This document shows, piece after piece, positions 7,773 through 15,672 of a DNA stretch of 64,000 nt (position 1 is the first letter of the stretch; each line of letters begins with the position of its first letter). The notes beneath the pieces were generated by a model that worked only from the letters and a program-made list of their open reading frames with translations, did no database searches and was not told where the DNA came from. Source of the DNA: CALMEC01 sp964434425 (GTDB taxonomy: Bacteria; Actinomycetota; Thermoleophilia; Miltoncostaeales; Miltoncostaeaceae). The translations under genes and the position numbers were made by a program. The stretch spans positions 34,136-98,135 of the forward strand of contig CAYSVH010000009.1 in the NCBI GenBank assembly GCA_964434425.1, given 5' to 3'.

Positions 7773-8825
7773 CTAGCCGGCGACCCCGGCGGCGACGGGC
7801 TCGCCTCCCGAGATCACCTTGCCCATGACGTCCACGACCCTCTTCACGTCGGCGACCCAGGCTCCGAACGTGTCGGCCCGGAGCGCCTGCGGACCGTCGC
7901 AGAGCGCGTGCTCCGGCGACGGGTGGACCTCGACGATGAGACCGTCCGCCCCCGCCGCGACGGCGGCGCGCGCCATCGGAAGGATCAGGTCGCGCTTGCC
8001 GGCTGCGTGCGACGGGTCGACGATCACCGGGAGGCTCGACAGGTTCTTCGCGACCGGGACCGCCGAGAGGTCGAGGGTCGACCGCGTGGCCGTCTCGAAC
8101 GTGCGGATCCCGCGCTCACAGAGCATGATCTGGTCGTTGCCCTCCTTGGCGATGTACTCCGCCGCCAGGAGCCATTCCTCGATCGTGTTCGAGAGACCGC
8201 GCTTCAGGAGCACCGGACGCCGGCTCTTGCCGACCTCCTGGAGGAGGTCGTAGTTCTGCATGTTCCGGGCGCCGAGCTGGATGACATCGGCCACCTCGAG
8301 CACGTCATCGAGCTGGCGGATGTCCATGCACTCGGTGACGATGGGAAGGCCGGTCTCCTCACGCGCCTCGGCGAGGATCTCGAGGGCGACCTTGCCCAGG
8401 CCCTGGAAGGTGTACGGCGACGTGCGCGGCTTGAACGCCCCGCCCCGCAGCATGGTCGAGCCGACCTCCTTGCAGACCCGGGCGGTCTCGAGGGTCTGCT
8501 CGCGGGTCTCGACGGTGCACGGCCCCGAGATCAGGCAGAAATTGTCCCCGCCGACCCGTCTGCCCCCGATCTCGAGGATGCGGTCGTCGGCGTGGAACTC
8601 ACGTGAGACGAGCTTGTAGGGCTTGAGGATGGGGACGATCTTCTCGACCCCCGGTTCGGCCTCGAGCGCCATGACGGATGCGAGCTCACGGTCGTCGCCG
8701 ATGGCGCCGATCACGGTGACGAACTCGCCGGCCGACAGATGTGCCTTCGCCCCCGCCTCGCCGATGCGCTCGACGATGTGCTGTACCTGCTCGTCGGTGG
8801 CGCCCTGCTGCATCACGATCATCAT
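7773..8825 (-). CDS. aroF: 3-deoxy-7-phosphoheptulonate (DAHP) synthase, class I beta
   Basis: This enzyme condenses phosphoenolpyruvate and erythrose 4-phosphate, the first step of the shikimate pathway. The 350-residue protein has an N-terminal ferredoxin-like regulatory domain (MMIVMQQGATDEQVQHIV, to about residue 70). A KDO8P-like barrel follows, with FCLISGPCTVETREQ, LRGGAFKPRTSPYTFQG and VDPSHAAGKRD, which supply the substrate and metal ligands. This domain order is the class I beta type of Thermotoga and Bacillus. It lies between hisC and tyrA in the aromatic gene cluster, and the N-terminal domain suggests feedback control by Tyr or Phe. Confidence 0.95.
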   Translation of the reverse strand: MMIVMQQGATDEQVQHIVERIGEAGAKAHLSAGEFVTVIGAIGDDRELASVMALEAEPGVEKIVPILKPYKLVSREFHADDRILEIGGRRVGGDNFCLISGPCTVETREQTLETARVCKEVGSTMLRGGAFKPRTSPYTFQGLGKVALEILAEAREETGLPIVTECMDIRQLDDVLEVADVIQLGARNMQNYDLLQEVGKSRRPVLLKRGLSNTIEEWLLAAEYIAKEGNDQIMLCERGIRTFETATRSTLDLSAVPVAKNLSSLPVIVDPSHAAGKRDLILPMARAAVAAGADGLIVEVHPSPEHALCDGPQALRADTFGAWVADVKRVVDVMGKVISGGEPVAAGVAG

Positions 8826-8856
8826 GATGGTTTCAACCCTTCCACTGCCGTCGCTT

Positions 8857-9963
8857 TCATACCTCGGACATCACCCGCCCCAATGCGTCGATGAACGCAT
8901 CGTTCTCGTCCCTCGTGCCGAGCGTCACCCGCAACCGCCCCGGGACGCCGAGGGACGCGCCGTTGCGCACGATGACCCCCTCCCTGAGGAGGTTCTCGTG
9001 CACGATGGCGGCATCCTCGGCCGATGCTCCCACGCCGATCAGCACGAAGTTTGCCTGACTTCGCGTAAAGGCTACTCCGAGTCCCGTCAGCGCGTCCTCG
9101 AGGCGCGTTCGCTCGGCGACGAGCTCGGCGACCTGCCGCTCCACCGTGGATCGCCGCTTCAGCGCCGCCGCCGCGGCCGCCTGGGCCAGGGCATTGGTGT
9201 TGAAGGGCTGGCGCACCTTGTCGAGCGCCGCGACCCAGTGGGGTGAGCCGACGCCGTAGCCGACCCGCAGTCCGGGCAGGCCGAACGCCTTGCTGAAGGT
9301 GCGGGTGACGAGAAGATTGGGCCGTTCCCGGGCGAGCGACAGCACCCGACCACGGTCGGGATGCGTGACGAAGTCGTTGTAGGCCTCGTCCACCAGGACG
9401 GGGACGTCCGGCGGAACCTGGTCGAGGAACTCCTCGATCTCGTCCGCCGAGCGGTAGACGCCGGTGGGGTTGTTGGGATTGCAGATGATGACGAGGCGCG
9501 TGTCGCCGTCGATCGCCGCCGCCATCGCCCAGAGATCGTGCCCGTCGTCGTCGGCGAGCGGCACGGGGATCGCACGCGCGCCGGCGGCGGCGGCCAGGTG
9601 GGGGTAGATCGCGAAGGAGGGATCCGCGTGCACGACCGACGTCCCCGGGTCGAGCAGTGCCTGGCCCGCCAGCAGGATCAGCTCACACGAGCCGTTGCCG
9701 AGAACGATCTGCCCGGGCGGGACGCCGTGCTGATCGGCCAGTCGGCCGCGCAGGTCGCGTGCGTGGGCGTCCGGGTACCGTACCAGCCCGGCGGCGCCCG
9801 CCCGGACGACCTCGGCGACGTCGGGGATCACCGGATAGGGGCTCTCGTTCGACGCGAGCTTGATGACCGAGTCGAGGCCGTACTTCGCCATGACCTCGGC
9901 CATCGTGAGGCCCGGTTCGTAGGTCGGCATCGCCGACAGGCGGGATGAGACGAGCATCGACAT
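8857..9963 (-). CDS. hisC: histidinol-phosphate / aromatic aminotransferase (HisC family)
   Basis: This fold-type I PLP aminotransferase has 368 residues. The motifs KLASNESPYP, VLGNGSCELILLAG, CNPNNPTG, VDEAYNDF and TRTFSKAFGLPGLRVGY are all present; the Lys in TFSKAFG holds PLP. The family covers histidinol-phosphate aminotransferase and aromatic or imidazole-acetol aminotransferases. Because the gene sits between aroH and aroF and upstream of tyrA, it may well transaminate phenylpyruvate and 4-hydroxyphenylpyruvate. I cannot tell from sequence alone whether it also serves histidine synthesis. A second ATG two codons downstream is an alternative start. Confidence 0.9.
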   Translation of the reverse strand: MSMLVSSRLSAMPTYEPGLTMAEVMAKYGLDSVIKLASNESPYPVIPDVAEVVRAGAAGLVRYPDAHARDLRGRLADQHGVPPGQIVLGNGSCELILLAGQALLDPGTSVVHADPSFAIYPHLAAAAGARAIPVPLADDDGHDLWAMAAAIDGDTRLVIICNPNNPTGVYRSADEIEEFLDQVPPDVPVLVDEAYNDFVTHPDRGRVLSLARERPNLLVTRTFSKAFGLPGLRVGYGVGSPHWVAALDKVRQPFNTNALAQAAAAAALKRRSTVERQVAELVAERTRLEDALTGLGVAFTRSQANFVLIGVGASAEDAAIVHENLLREGVIVRNGASLGVPGRLRVTLGTRDENDAFIDALGRVMSEV

Positions 9964-9997
9964 GAACCAGGGAGTCTACCGCCGTGTACCCGAACGG

Positions 9998-10393
9998 CTA
10001 TGAGCGGCGTGACGCCTCGTCGGCCTCCAGCAGGTCCGCCCTCAGGCCCCGGGCCTCGCGCAGATAGATGTGCCGCACGACCCGGCCCCTCGGTACGTGG
10101 GCGTGGAGGAGGGCACGGATGCAGAGTCCCAGCGATCCCGGCACCGGGATCTCCTGCGAGCAGATCAGCGGCACGTCCGCCAGGCCCAGCCGACGCGCGG
10201 CGACCGCAGGAAAGGCGGACACCAGGTCGTGCGTACAGGTGAAGAAGATCGAGACGATGTCGCGGCTCTCGAGGCCGTTGCGATCGATGATCTCGCGCAT
10301 CAGCTCGGTGGTGGCCTCGTAGATCTCATCGGGATCGTCGCGCTCGACGGTGATGGCGCCGCGGATGCCGCGCAGGATGTCGCCCTCTCTCAT
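9998..10393 (-). CDS. aroH: chorismate mutase, AroH type
   Basis: This enzyme rearranges chorismate to prephenate, feeding the adjacent tyrA. The 131-residue protein fits the trimeric AroH fold of Bacillus: GIRGAITVERDDPDEIYEAT at the N-terminus, FFTCTHDLVSAFPAVAARR in the middle, and the active-site stretch VPLICSQEIPVPGSLGLCIR with the catalytic Arg. The start ATG 10393 overlaps the stop of rluB (ATGA); longer readings extend into rluB and are not credible. Position between rluB and hisC places it in the scpA-to-tyrA series. Confidence 0.93.
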   Translation of the reverse strand: MREGDILRGIRGAITVERDDPDEIYEATTELMREIIDRNGLESRDIVSIFFTCTHDLVSAFPAVAARRLGLADVPLICSQEIPVPGSLGLCIRALLHAHVPRGRVVRHIYLREARGLRADLLEADEASRRS

Positions 10394-11103
10394 CGCTCCA
10401 AGCCTACGAGACGCGCGAGGCGCGTGAGTTCCGGTCCCGACAGCGGACGAAAGGCGCCCTTGTCGAGACGACCGGCCGATATCCCCCCGTAACGCGAGCG
10501 ATGCAGGCGGCTGACGGGGTGCCCGATCGCCTCGCACATCCGCCGCACCTGGCGGTTGCGTCCCTCCGTGATCTCGATCCGAAGCCACGTGCCCCGGGGG
10601 TGCAGCCGTTCCATGCGATCCACCTTCGCCGGCTGCGTGGGCCCGTCGTCCAGCACGATCCCGCTTCGGAGGCGACGGATGCCGGCGGCCGAGACGCGGC
10701 CGTCGACCAGAACCTCGTAGGTCTTGGGAACGCGGTAGCTCGGGTGCATCAGGCGATGGGCCAGCTCACCGTCGTTGGTGATGACGAGCAGCCCGGAGCT
10801 GTTGAGATCGAGACGCCCCACCGGATAGAGCCGCACCGACGTGGGAAGCCCCTCGAGGACGGTGGGACGCCCCTCGGGGTCCGAGGCCGTGGACACCCGG
10901 CCCACGGGCTTGTTGAGGAGATAGGTGTGCCGCTCCTCGGCGGTGACCGGTTCGCCGTCGACCGCGAGGACATCCGACTCGCCGACGGCCTGGCCGACCT
11001 GTGCGACCTCGCCGTTGACGCTGACCCGCCCCTGGCGCACGAGGTCCTCCGCGGCGCGCCGGCTCGCCACCCCTGCAAGGGCGAGCGCCCGCTGCACCCT
11101 CAC
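10390..11103 (-). CDS. rluB: rRNA pseudouridine synthase, RsuA/RluB family
   Basis: This enzyme isomerises a uridine in rRNA to pseudouridine. In the scpA-scpB-rluB arrangement it is usually RluB acting on 23S rRNA. The 237-residue protein has an N-terminal S4 RNA-binding domain (MRVQRALALAGVASRRAAED to about residue 60) and the catalytic motif VGRLDLNSSGLLVITNDG with the active-site Asp. NRQVRRMCEAIGHPVSRL is the conserved C-terminal signature. It overlaps scpB and aroH by four bases on each side. The exact uridine modified cannot be read from the sequence. Confidence 0.93.
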   Translation of the reverse strand: MRVQRALALAGVASRRAAEDLVRQGRVSVNGEVAQVGQAVGESDVLAVDGEPVTAEERHTYLLNKPVGRVSTASDPEGRPTVLEGLPTSVRLYPVGRLDLNSSGLLVITNDGELAHRLMHPSYRVPKTYEVLVDGRVSAAGIRRLRSGIVLDDGPTQPAKVDRMERLHPRGTWLRIEITEGRNRQVRRMCEAIGHPVSRLHRSRYGGISAGRLDKGAFRPLSGPELTRLARLVGLER

Positions 11104-12059
11104 GCGTCGTCTCCCGGTGGCTCCTCGTCGGGCTCGGCGTCGGCGGGGACCGGCTCGTCGGCGCCCGCGGGTCCGGCACCGGGGTGGTCCGCGTCGGACA
11201 CCCCGTCCGTCGTGGCGGGACCGGGAGCGTCATCGTGCGTGCGCCATCGGTCGTCCGAGACGCGGATCTCGCCGGGCGCGATCGACGCCACGTCGGGAGC
11301 CACGTCCACATGGTCGGTGTCGGCTCCCTCCACGGCATCCGCGTCGTCCTGCACCCCGTCGCCGGCGACGACCGAGAGGGCGGGTGTCTCTGCCCCAGGC
11401 GTGCCGGGACCATCCTCCTGCCCCGCGTTCCCTCCCTCCGACAGCACGTGCACCACATCGTCGCCGTCGTCCGGTGAGACGGTGTCCGGGGCCAGGTGCC
11501 CGGAGTCGAGGAGGGTGCGGCGCAGGTCCTCGGCCTGGGCACCCGAGAGCTCGAAGCGCTCGATCGGCGGCAGGTCGCGGCGGTCGACGAGGCCGAACCG
11601 TTTCTGGAACGCCCGCGTGGTGCGGTAGCGCATGGCGTTGGCACCATCGCCACGGCCCGCCTCCTCGAGGAGACCCCGCTCGACGAGGTTCGCCACGGTC
11701 GAGTCGACCGAGACCCCGCGAAGACGGCTGATGTCCGGGCGGCTGACCGGTTCGAGGTACGCCACCACCGCCAGCGTCTCGAGTGCGGCCGGTGAGAGGC
11801 GGTCCTCCGGTGGCCGCTGGCGCAGCCGGTCGCAGACCGCCTCCAGATCGGCGCGCGTACGGAGCGCCCAGCCCCCTGCGACCTGGGCGAGCTCGAGCCC
11901 CGAGCCGTCGTCGAACCTCTCGGCCACACGGTCCAGCGCACCGAGCACGTCCTCGCGGTCCACCTGGAGGATGTCCGCCAGCGCGTCGGCCGCCAGCGGC
12001 TCCGGACTCAGGAACAGGAGCGCCTCGACCGCGCGCGGATCGACGGTGCCCTCGGTCAC
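11100..12059 (-). CDS. scpB: segregation and condensation protein B, with long acidic tail
   Basis: ScpB pairs with ScpA as the kleisin complex of SMC and helps compact and segregate the chromosome. The first ~195 residues are two winged-helix domains typical of ScpB (VEALLFLSPEPLAADALADI, TLAVVAYLEPVSRPDISRLRG, FQKRFGLVDRRDLPPI). The total is 319 residues, while the family usually has 180-220. The extra ~120 residues are low-complexity and rich in Asp, Glu, Gly and Pro, probably disordered. Codon use and frame stay intact to a clean stop overlapping rluB, so the tail is encoded, not a reading error. scpA overlaps upstream by ATGA. Confidence 0.93.
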   Translation of the reverse strand: MTEGTVDPRAVEALLFLSPEPLAADALADILQVDREDVLGALDRVAERFDDGSGLELAQVAGGWALRTRADLEAVCDRLRQRPPEDRLSPAALETLAVVAYLEPVSRPDISRLRGVSVDSTVANLVERGLLEEAGRGDGANAMRYRTTRAFQKRFGLVDRRDLPPIERFELSGAQAEDLRRTLLDSGHLAPDTVSPDDGDDVVHVLSEGGNAGQEDGPGTPGAETPALSVVAGDGVQDDADAVEGADTDHVDVAPDVASIAPGEIRVSDDRWRTHDDAPGPATTDGVSDADHPGAGPAGADEPVPADAEPDEEPPGDDA

Positions 12060-12766
12060 TTGCGCGTGATCGTGATGTCGCCGAACGGCTCGGACTGCGA
12101 GAGCGTCACGTCACCCCGCCGCGCGAGTTCGAGCGCCGCGACGAGGGTGAGGGCCTCCTCCAGCGTGGAGCGTCCCTCCACGACGTCCTCGAAGCTGACG
12201 TCACGCCCCCTCGCCAGAGCGCGGTTCAGCCGTTGAAGAAGCTCGGGCATGCTGACGCGCACCGGCCCCATGTGGGTGAGGCTGGGCTCGGGCCGTGCCG
12301 TGAGCAGGTTCTGCAGGGCGTCGCGCAACGTCAGGGGATCCGCCGGCTTCGGCGGCACGGCCGTGGCCGGTGCGAGGGGGACGGTCCGGTAGCGATGCAC
12401 CGACACACCACCGGCGCGGTCGGCGAGCCAGTGGGCGGCCTCCCGGTAAGGGGCGTACTGGATGAGCCGTTCGGCCAGCCGCTCCCGCGCCTCCATGGCG
12501 TCCGGATCGGGCTCCGGATCCTCGGCCTCACCGAGGAGGCGGCGGACCTTGAGCTCCGCGACCGCCGCCAGCACCACGACCAGCTCGCTCGTGGTCGGAG
12601 GATCCCAGCGCTCGCCCGCACGCTCCCCGAGCGCGGCCGGGATGAGCTCGGCCAGCGGCAGCTCGAAGAGATCGACCTCCTCGCGGATGACGAGCGTGAG
12701 CAGAAGGTCGAACGGCCCCTGGAAGAGGTCCAGGTCGATCGGCTGTTGGAGCGGCGCGACGGACAC
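12056..12766 (-). CDS. scpA: segregation and condensation protein A
   Basis: ScpA is the kleisin subunit that bridges the SMC heads. The 236-residue protein starts SVAPLQQPIDLDLFQGPFD and continues LLLTLVIREEVDLFELPLAE, the classic ScpA N-terminal helix-turn pattern. It closes with a winged-helix segment (VVEGRSTLEEALTLVAALEL). I selected GTG 12766 because the conserved block begins three or four residues later; the longer frame to 13051 has no family resemblance and runs over the divergent trpB2 promoter. It is the first gene of the minus-strand run to tyrA and overlaps scpB by ATGA. Confidence 0.93.
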   Translation of the reverse strand: MSVAPLQQPIDLDLFQGPFDLLLTLVIREEVDLFELPLAELIPAALGERAGERWDPPTTSELVVVLAAVAELKVRRLLGEAEDPEPDPDAMEARERLAERLIQYAPYREAAHWLADRAGGVSVHRYRTVPLAPATAVPPKPADPLTLRDALQNLLTARPEPSLTHMGPVRVSMPELLQRLNRALARGRDVSFEDVVEGRSTLEEALTLVAALELARRGDVTLSQSEPFGDITITRK

Positions 12767-12946
12767 GCAGGGAGGATACCGACACTCGCGGTGACTCTCG
12801 CGTCCACGGGCCGGGTACCAGGACAGCTCGTCGTCGGTCCGGCGCCGTTCGGACCCCGCCCCCGGACGGCCCCGTGAGGGACTATCGTTCCTGCGACACG
12901 AAGCGCGGCGTGCACGCCGACCGTCAAACCGCCTGAGGAGGATCCG

Positions 12947-14305
12947 ATGAGCGACGACCCGGTGATGTTCACTCTCGAACCGTCCGAGACCCCCACCCAC
13001 TGGTACAACATCCTCGCGGATCTTCCGGCCCCGCCCCCGCCTCCGCTCCATCCCGGCACGCGCGAGCCTGTGGGCCCCGAGGACCTGGCTCCGCTCTTTC
13101 CCATCGAGCTGATCCTGCAGGAGGTGTCGACGGAGCGGGAGATCGCGATCCCCGGCCCCGTGCGCGAGGTCTACAACCAGTACCGGCCCTCCCCCCTCTA
13201 CCGCGCCCGCCGCTGGGAGAAGCGCCTCGGAACCCCGGCCCGCATCTACTTCAAGTACGAGGGCGTGTCACCCGCCGGATCGCACAAGGTGAACACGTCC
13301 GTCCCGCAGGTCTACTACAACTCCCTGCACGGCATCCGTCGCCTCACCACCGAGACGGGCGCCGGACAGTGGGGGACCGCCCTGGCGTATGCCTGTTCCC
13401 TCTTCGACGTCGAGTGCGAGGTGTGGCAGGTGGGGGCGTCGTTCGACTCCAAGCCGCAGCGTCGTACGTTGATGGAGGTCTTCGGCGCGATCGTGCACCG
13501 CTCCCCGAGCCGCCTCACGAGGTCCGGTTCGGCGTTCTCCGACGATCACCCCGGCTCGCTCGGCATCGCGATCTCGGAGGCGATCGAGGTCGCGGCGCAG
13601 GCCGACGACACCAAGTACGCACTCGGATCCGTGCTGAACCACGTGCTCCTCCATCAGACCGTGATCGGGCAGGAGACGATCCTCCAGCTCGCCAAGGCCG
13701 GGGAGACCGGAGCCGACCTGGTCGTCGGATGCGCGGGCGGCGGCTCGAACCTCGCGGGTCTGGCCTTCCCGTTCCTGGGTGAGAGGCTCGCCGGACGTCC
13801 GGCACCCCGGGTCATCGCGGTGGAGCCGACCTCCTGCCCCACCCTGACGCGCGGCGAGTACCGCTACGACTTCGGCGACACCGCCGGGCTGACCCCGCTC
13901 CTGAAGATGTACACGCTCGGTCACGACTTCGTGCCGTCGCCGATCCATGCGGGCGGTCTGCGCTATCACGGGATGGCGCCGCTCGTGTCGCACGTCGTGG
14001 CGGAGGGCCTCATGGAGGCGACGGCCCTCCATCAGAACGAGTGCTTCGAGACCGCCGTGGAGTTCGCACGGTCCCAGGGCATCGTGCCGGCACCGGAGTC
14101 CTCCCACGCTCTCGCACAGACCCGGCGCGAGGCGCTGGCCTGCGCGGAGACCGGCGAGGAGAAGGTCATCGTGGTCGGCCTCTCCGGGCACGGGCTGATG
14201 GAGCTCGGCGCGTACGAGACCTACCTGGCCGGGAAGCTCGAGGACGACCCGCTCTCCGAGGAGTCCCTCGCGGAGGCGCTGGCGGGCGTGCCCGAGATGG
14301 CCTGA
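12947..14305 (+). CDS. trpB2: tryptophan synthase beta chain, TrpB2 type
   Basis: This PLP enzyme makes tryptophan from indole and serine. The 452-residue length, the N-terminal extension HWYNILADLP and the segment RPSPLYRARRWEKRLGTPAR mark the TrpB2 branch. TrpB2 often works without a TrpA partner. PLP Lys lies in YEGVSPAGSHKVNTS, and the phosphate loop is GCAGGGSNLAGLAFP. The start ATG 12947 follows AGGAGG with a 6-nt gap. It is divergent from scpA and convergent with trpS; no other trp gene is in the window. A role in indole salvage is an inference from the family. Confidence 0.94.
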   Translation: MSDDPVMFTLEPSETPTHWYNILADLPAPPPPPLHPGTREPVGPEDLAPLFPIELILQEVSTEREIAIPGPVREVYNQYRPSPLYRARRWEKRLGTPARIYFKYEGVSPAGSHKVNTSVPQVYYNSLHGIRRLTTETGAGQWGTALAYACSLFDVECEVWQVGASFDSKPQRRTLMEVFGAIVHRSPSRLTRSGSAFSDDHPGSLGIAISEAIEVAAQADDTKYALGSVLNHVLLHQTVIGQETILQLAKAGETGADLVVGCAGGGSNLAGLAFPFLGERLAGRPAPRVIAVEPTSCPTLTRGEYRYDFGDTAGLTPLLKMYTLGHDFVPSPIHAGGLRYHGMAPLVSHVVAEGLMEATALHQNECFETAVEFARSQGIVPAPESSHALAQTRREALACAETGEEKVIVVGLSGHGLMELGAYETYLAGKLEDDPLSEESLAEALAGVPEMA

Positions 14306-14384
14306 CGATTCGGCCTGCTCGCCGGTGCCGGTCACCGGACGTGCAGGCGCTCCGCTCCGGTCGCCGTGTCCGGGTCGGTGTGGT

Positions 14385-14412
14385 GCCGGGCGCCGGGCCC
14401 GGGGAGCCCGGC
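14385..14412. terminator. GC-rich hairpin between convergent trpB2 and trpS
   Basis: GCCGGGC (14385-14391) and GCCCGGC (14406-14412) form a 7-bp stem over a G/C-rich loop in the 108-bp gap between two converging genes. There is no U-run on either side, so it is at best a factor-assisted or bidirectional stop. Confidence 0.45.
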
Positions 14413-14413
14413 G

Positions 14414-15412
14414 TCACTGCGGCAGGAGCCCCACCGCCTCGCGCACGTCGGACATGGTGGCCGCGGCGATCTCACGCGCGCCCTCGGCCGAGCGACGGAG
14501 GGCGGCCAGCACCTCTCCCGGGTCCTCCGAGAGCTCCGCGTGCCGTGTCTGGAGCGGTTCCAGATACGCGACGAGCGCCTCCAGGACCTCTTTCTTGAAG
14601 TCGCCGTACCGCGTTCCCGTGAACCGGTCTTCGAGTTCGGGGATCGACGTGTCGGTGATCGCGGCCAGGATGTGGAGGAGCGCCGTGATGCCGGGCTTCT
14701 CGACCGGATCGGCCCGCACGTCCGATCCCGAGTCGGTGACGGCTCCCATGATCTTCTTCTTCAGGCGGTTCGGCGGATCCGACAGCCAGATCGTCCCGAG
14801 GTCGGTGCCGCCGGTCTTGGACATCTTCTTCGTCGGCTCCTGCAGATCCATGATGCGCGCGCCGACGGGCGGAACGGCGGCTTCGGGCACGACGAGGGTG
14901 TCGCCGAAGCGCTGATTGAAGCGAATGGCGACGTCGCGTGTGAGCTCGAGGTGCTGGCGCTGGTCATCGCCCACCGGGACCCGGTGTGACCGGTAGAGCA
15001 GGATGTCGGCGGCCATGAGCACCGGGTAGGCGAACAGCCCGGCGCTGACCGACTCGCGCCCCTCCGACTTGTCCTTGAACTGCGTCATGCGGTTGAGTTC
15101 GCCGAAGGTCGCCACGCAGTCGAGAACCCACGCGAGTTCCGAGTGCTCGCGGACGTGGCTCTGCACGAACAGGCGGCTCCGGTCGGGATCGATGCCCGCC
15201 GCGAGCAGCAGGGTCGCCATGTCGAGTGTCGCCCGACGGAGCTCGGCCGGCTCGTACGGCACGGTCATCGAGTGGAGATCGACGATGCAGTAGAGGGTCT
15301 CATGCGTGTCCTGATCGGTGACCCAGTGCCGGATCGCCCCGAGGAGGTTGCCCAGGTGCGGGGTGCCCGTCGGCTGGATCCCCGAGAGAACGCGGTCTTT
15401 TCGTGTGCTCAT
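14414..15412 (-). CDS. trpS: tryptophan--tRNA ligase
   Basis: This class I aminoacyl-tRNA synthetase charges tRNA-Trp. The 332-residue protein has the HIGH-type motif TGTPHLGNLLGA near residue 15 and the KMSKS-type motif KKMSKTGGTD near residue 200, and the family signature HQ-like VGDDQRQHLELTRD. ATG 15412 gives the start MSTKDR-like STRKDRVLSGIQPTG; an upstream in-frame ATG at 15481 would read through the repeat element and is rejected. A 162-bp element with terminal inverted repeats (15426-15587) lies 13 bp upstream, so the trpS promoter must lie in or beyond it. Confidence 0.95.
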   Translation of the reverse strand: MSTRKDRVLSGIQPTGTPHLGNLLGAIRHWVTDQDTHETLYCIVDLHSMTVPYEPAELRRATLDMATLLLAAGIDPDRSRLFVQSHVREHSELAWVLDCVATFGELNRMTQFKDKSEGRESVSAGLFAYPVLMAADILLYRSHRVPVGDDQRQHLELTRDVAIRFNQRFGDTLVVPEAAVPPVGARIMDLQEPTKKMSKTGGTDLGTIWLSDPPNRLKKKIMGAVTDSGSDVRADPVEKPGITALLHILAAITDTSIPELEDRFTGTRYGDFKKEVLEALVAYLEPLQTRHAELSEDPGEVLAALRRSAEGAREIAAATMSDVREAVGLLPQ

Positions 15413-15425
15413 CGCGGGCGATTGT

Positions 15426-15587
15426 AGATGGTTGATTCCACGGAATCGTGGTGTGGGGTGCATCACCGGTGGATACGGCACGTCGCCGGGTGACGATGGT
15501 CAGGGTGGTGTCCTTTCACGACTCCCGGTGGTGCGCCCGCGCCCCCGTCGGCCCGCCCAGACCGTGAGACCCTGGAATCGACCATCT
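15426..15587 (-). repeat. 162-bp element with 15-bp terminal inverted repeats, copy A
   Basis: The left end AGATGGTTGATTCCA (15426-15440) and right end TGGAATCGACCATCT (15573-15587) are inverted copies with one mismatch. The interior matches copy B (47789-47953, reverse complement) closely over the first ~110 bp, for example GTGGGGTGC, TCACCGGTGGAT and GATGGTCAGGG. A subterminal hairpin CCACG-CGTGG and the 8-bp palindrome CACCGGTG are kept in both copies. There is no transposase or credible gene inside. It looks like a MITE or a structured RNA element and lies 13 bp 5' of trpS, in the same orientation relative to the downstream gene as copy B. Confidence 0.8.
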
Positions 15588-15588
15588 C

Positions 15589-15601
15589 GATGGTTGATTC
15601 C
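15589..15601 (+). repeat. extra terminal repeat of the AGATGG element next to copy A
   Basis: GATGGTTGATTCC repeats the left terminal sequence 2 bp after the right end of copy A. With that right end it forms an inverted repeat (GGAATCGACCATC, TC, GATGGTTGATTCC). It suggests a second, collapsed insertion at the same place. Confidence 0.65.
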
Positions 15602-15672
15602 GCACGGCGACGCCGGGACGGCCGCGGTGCTGGCGGCACGACGGCGGGAGCCGGAGGACGGTCCGTCCACAT

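Noticed and set aside
6588..8606. A 672-codon plus-strand frame opposite tyrA and aroF
   Set aside because: It is a shadow of two well-recognised enzymes with complete motifs.
15412..15481. Start of trpS at an upstream ATG inside the repeat element
   Set aside because: The family N-terminus begins right after ATG 15412; the extension is encoded by the element.
15426..15587. T-box or Trp-responsive leader upstream of trpS
   Set aside because: No T-box sequence or terminator pair is present, and the same element occurs upstream of an unrelated peptidase gene.
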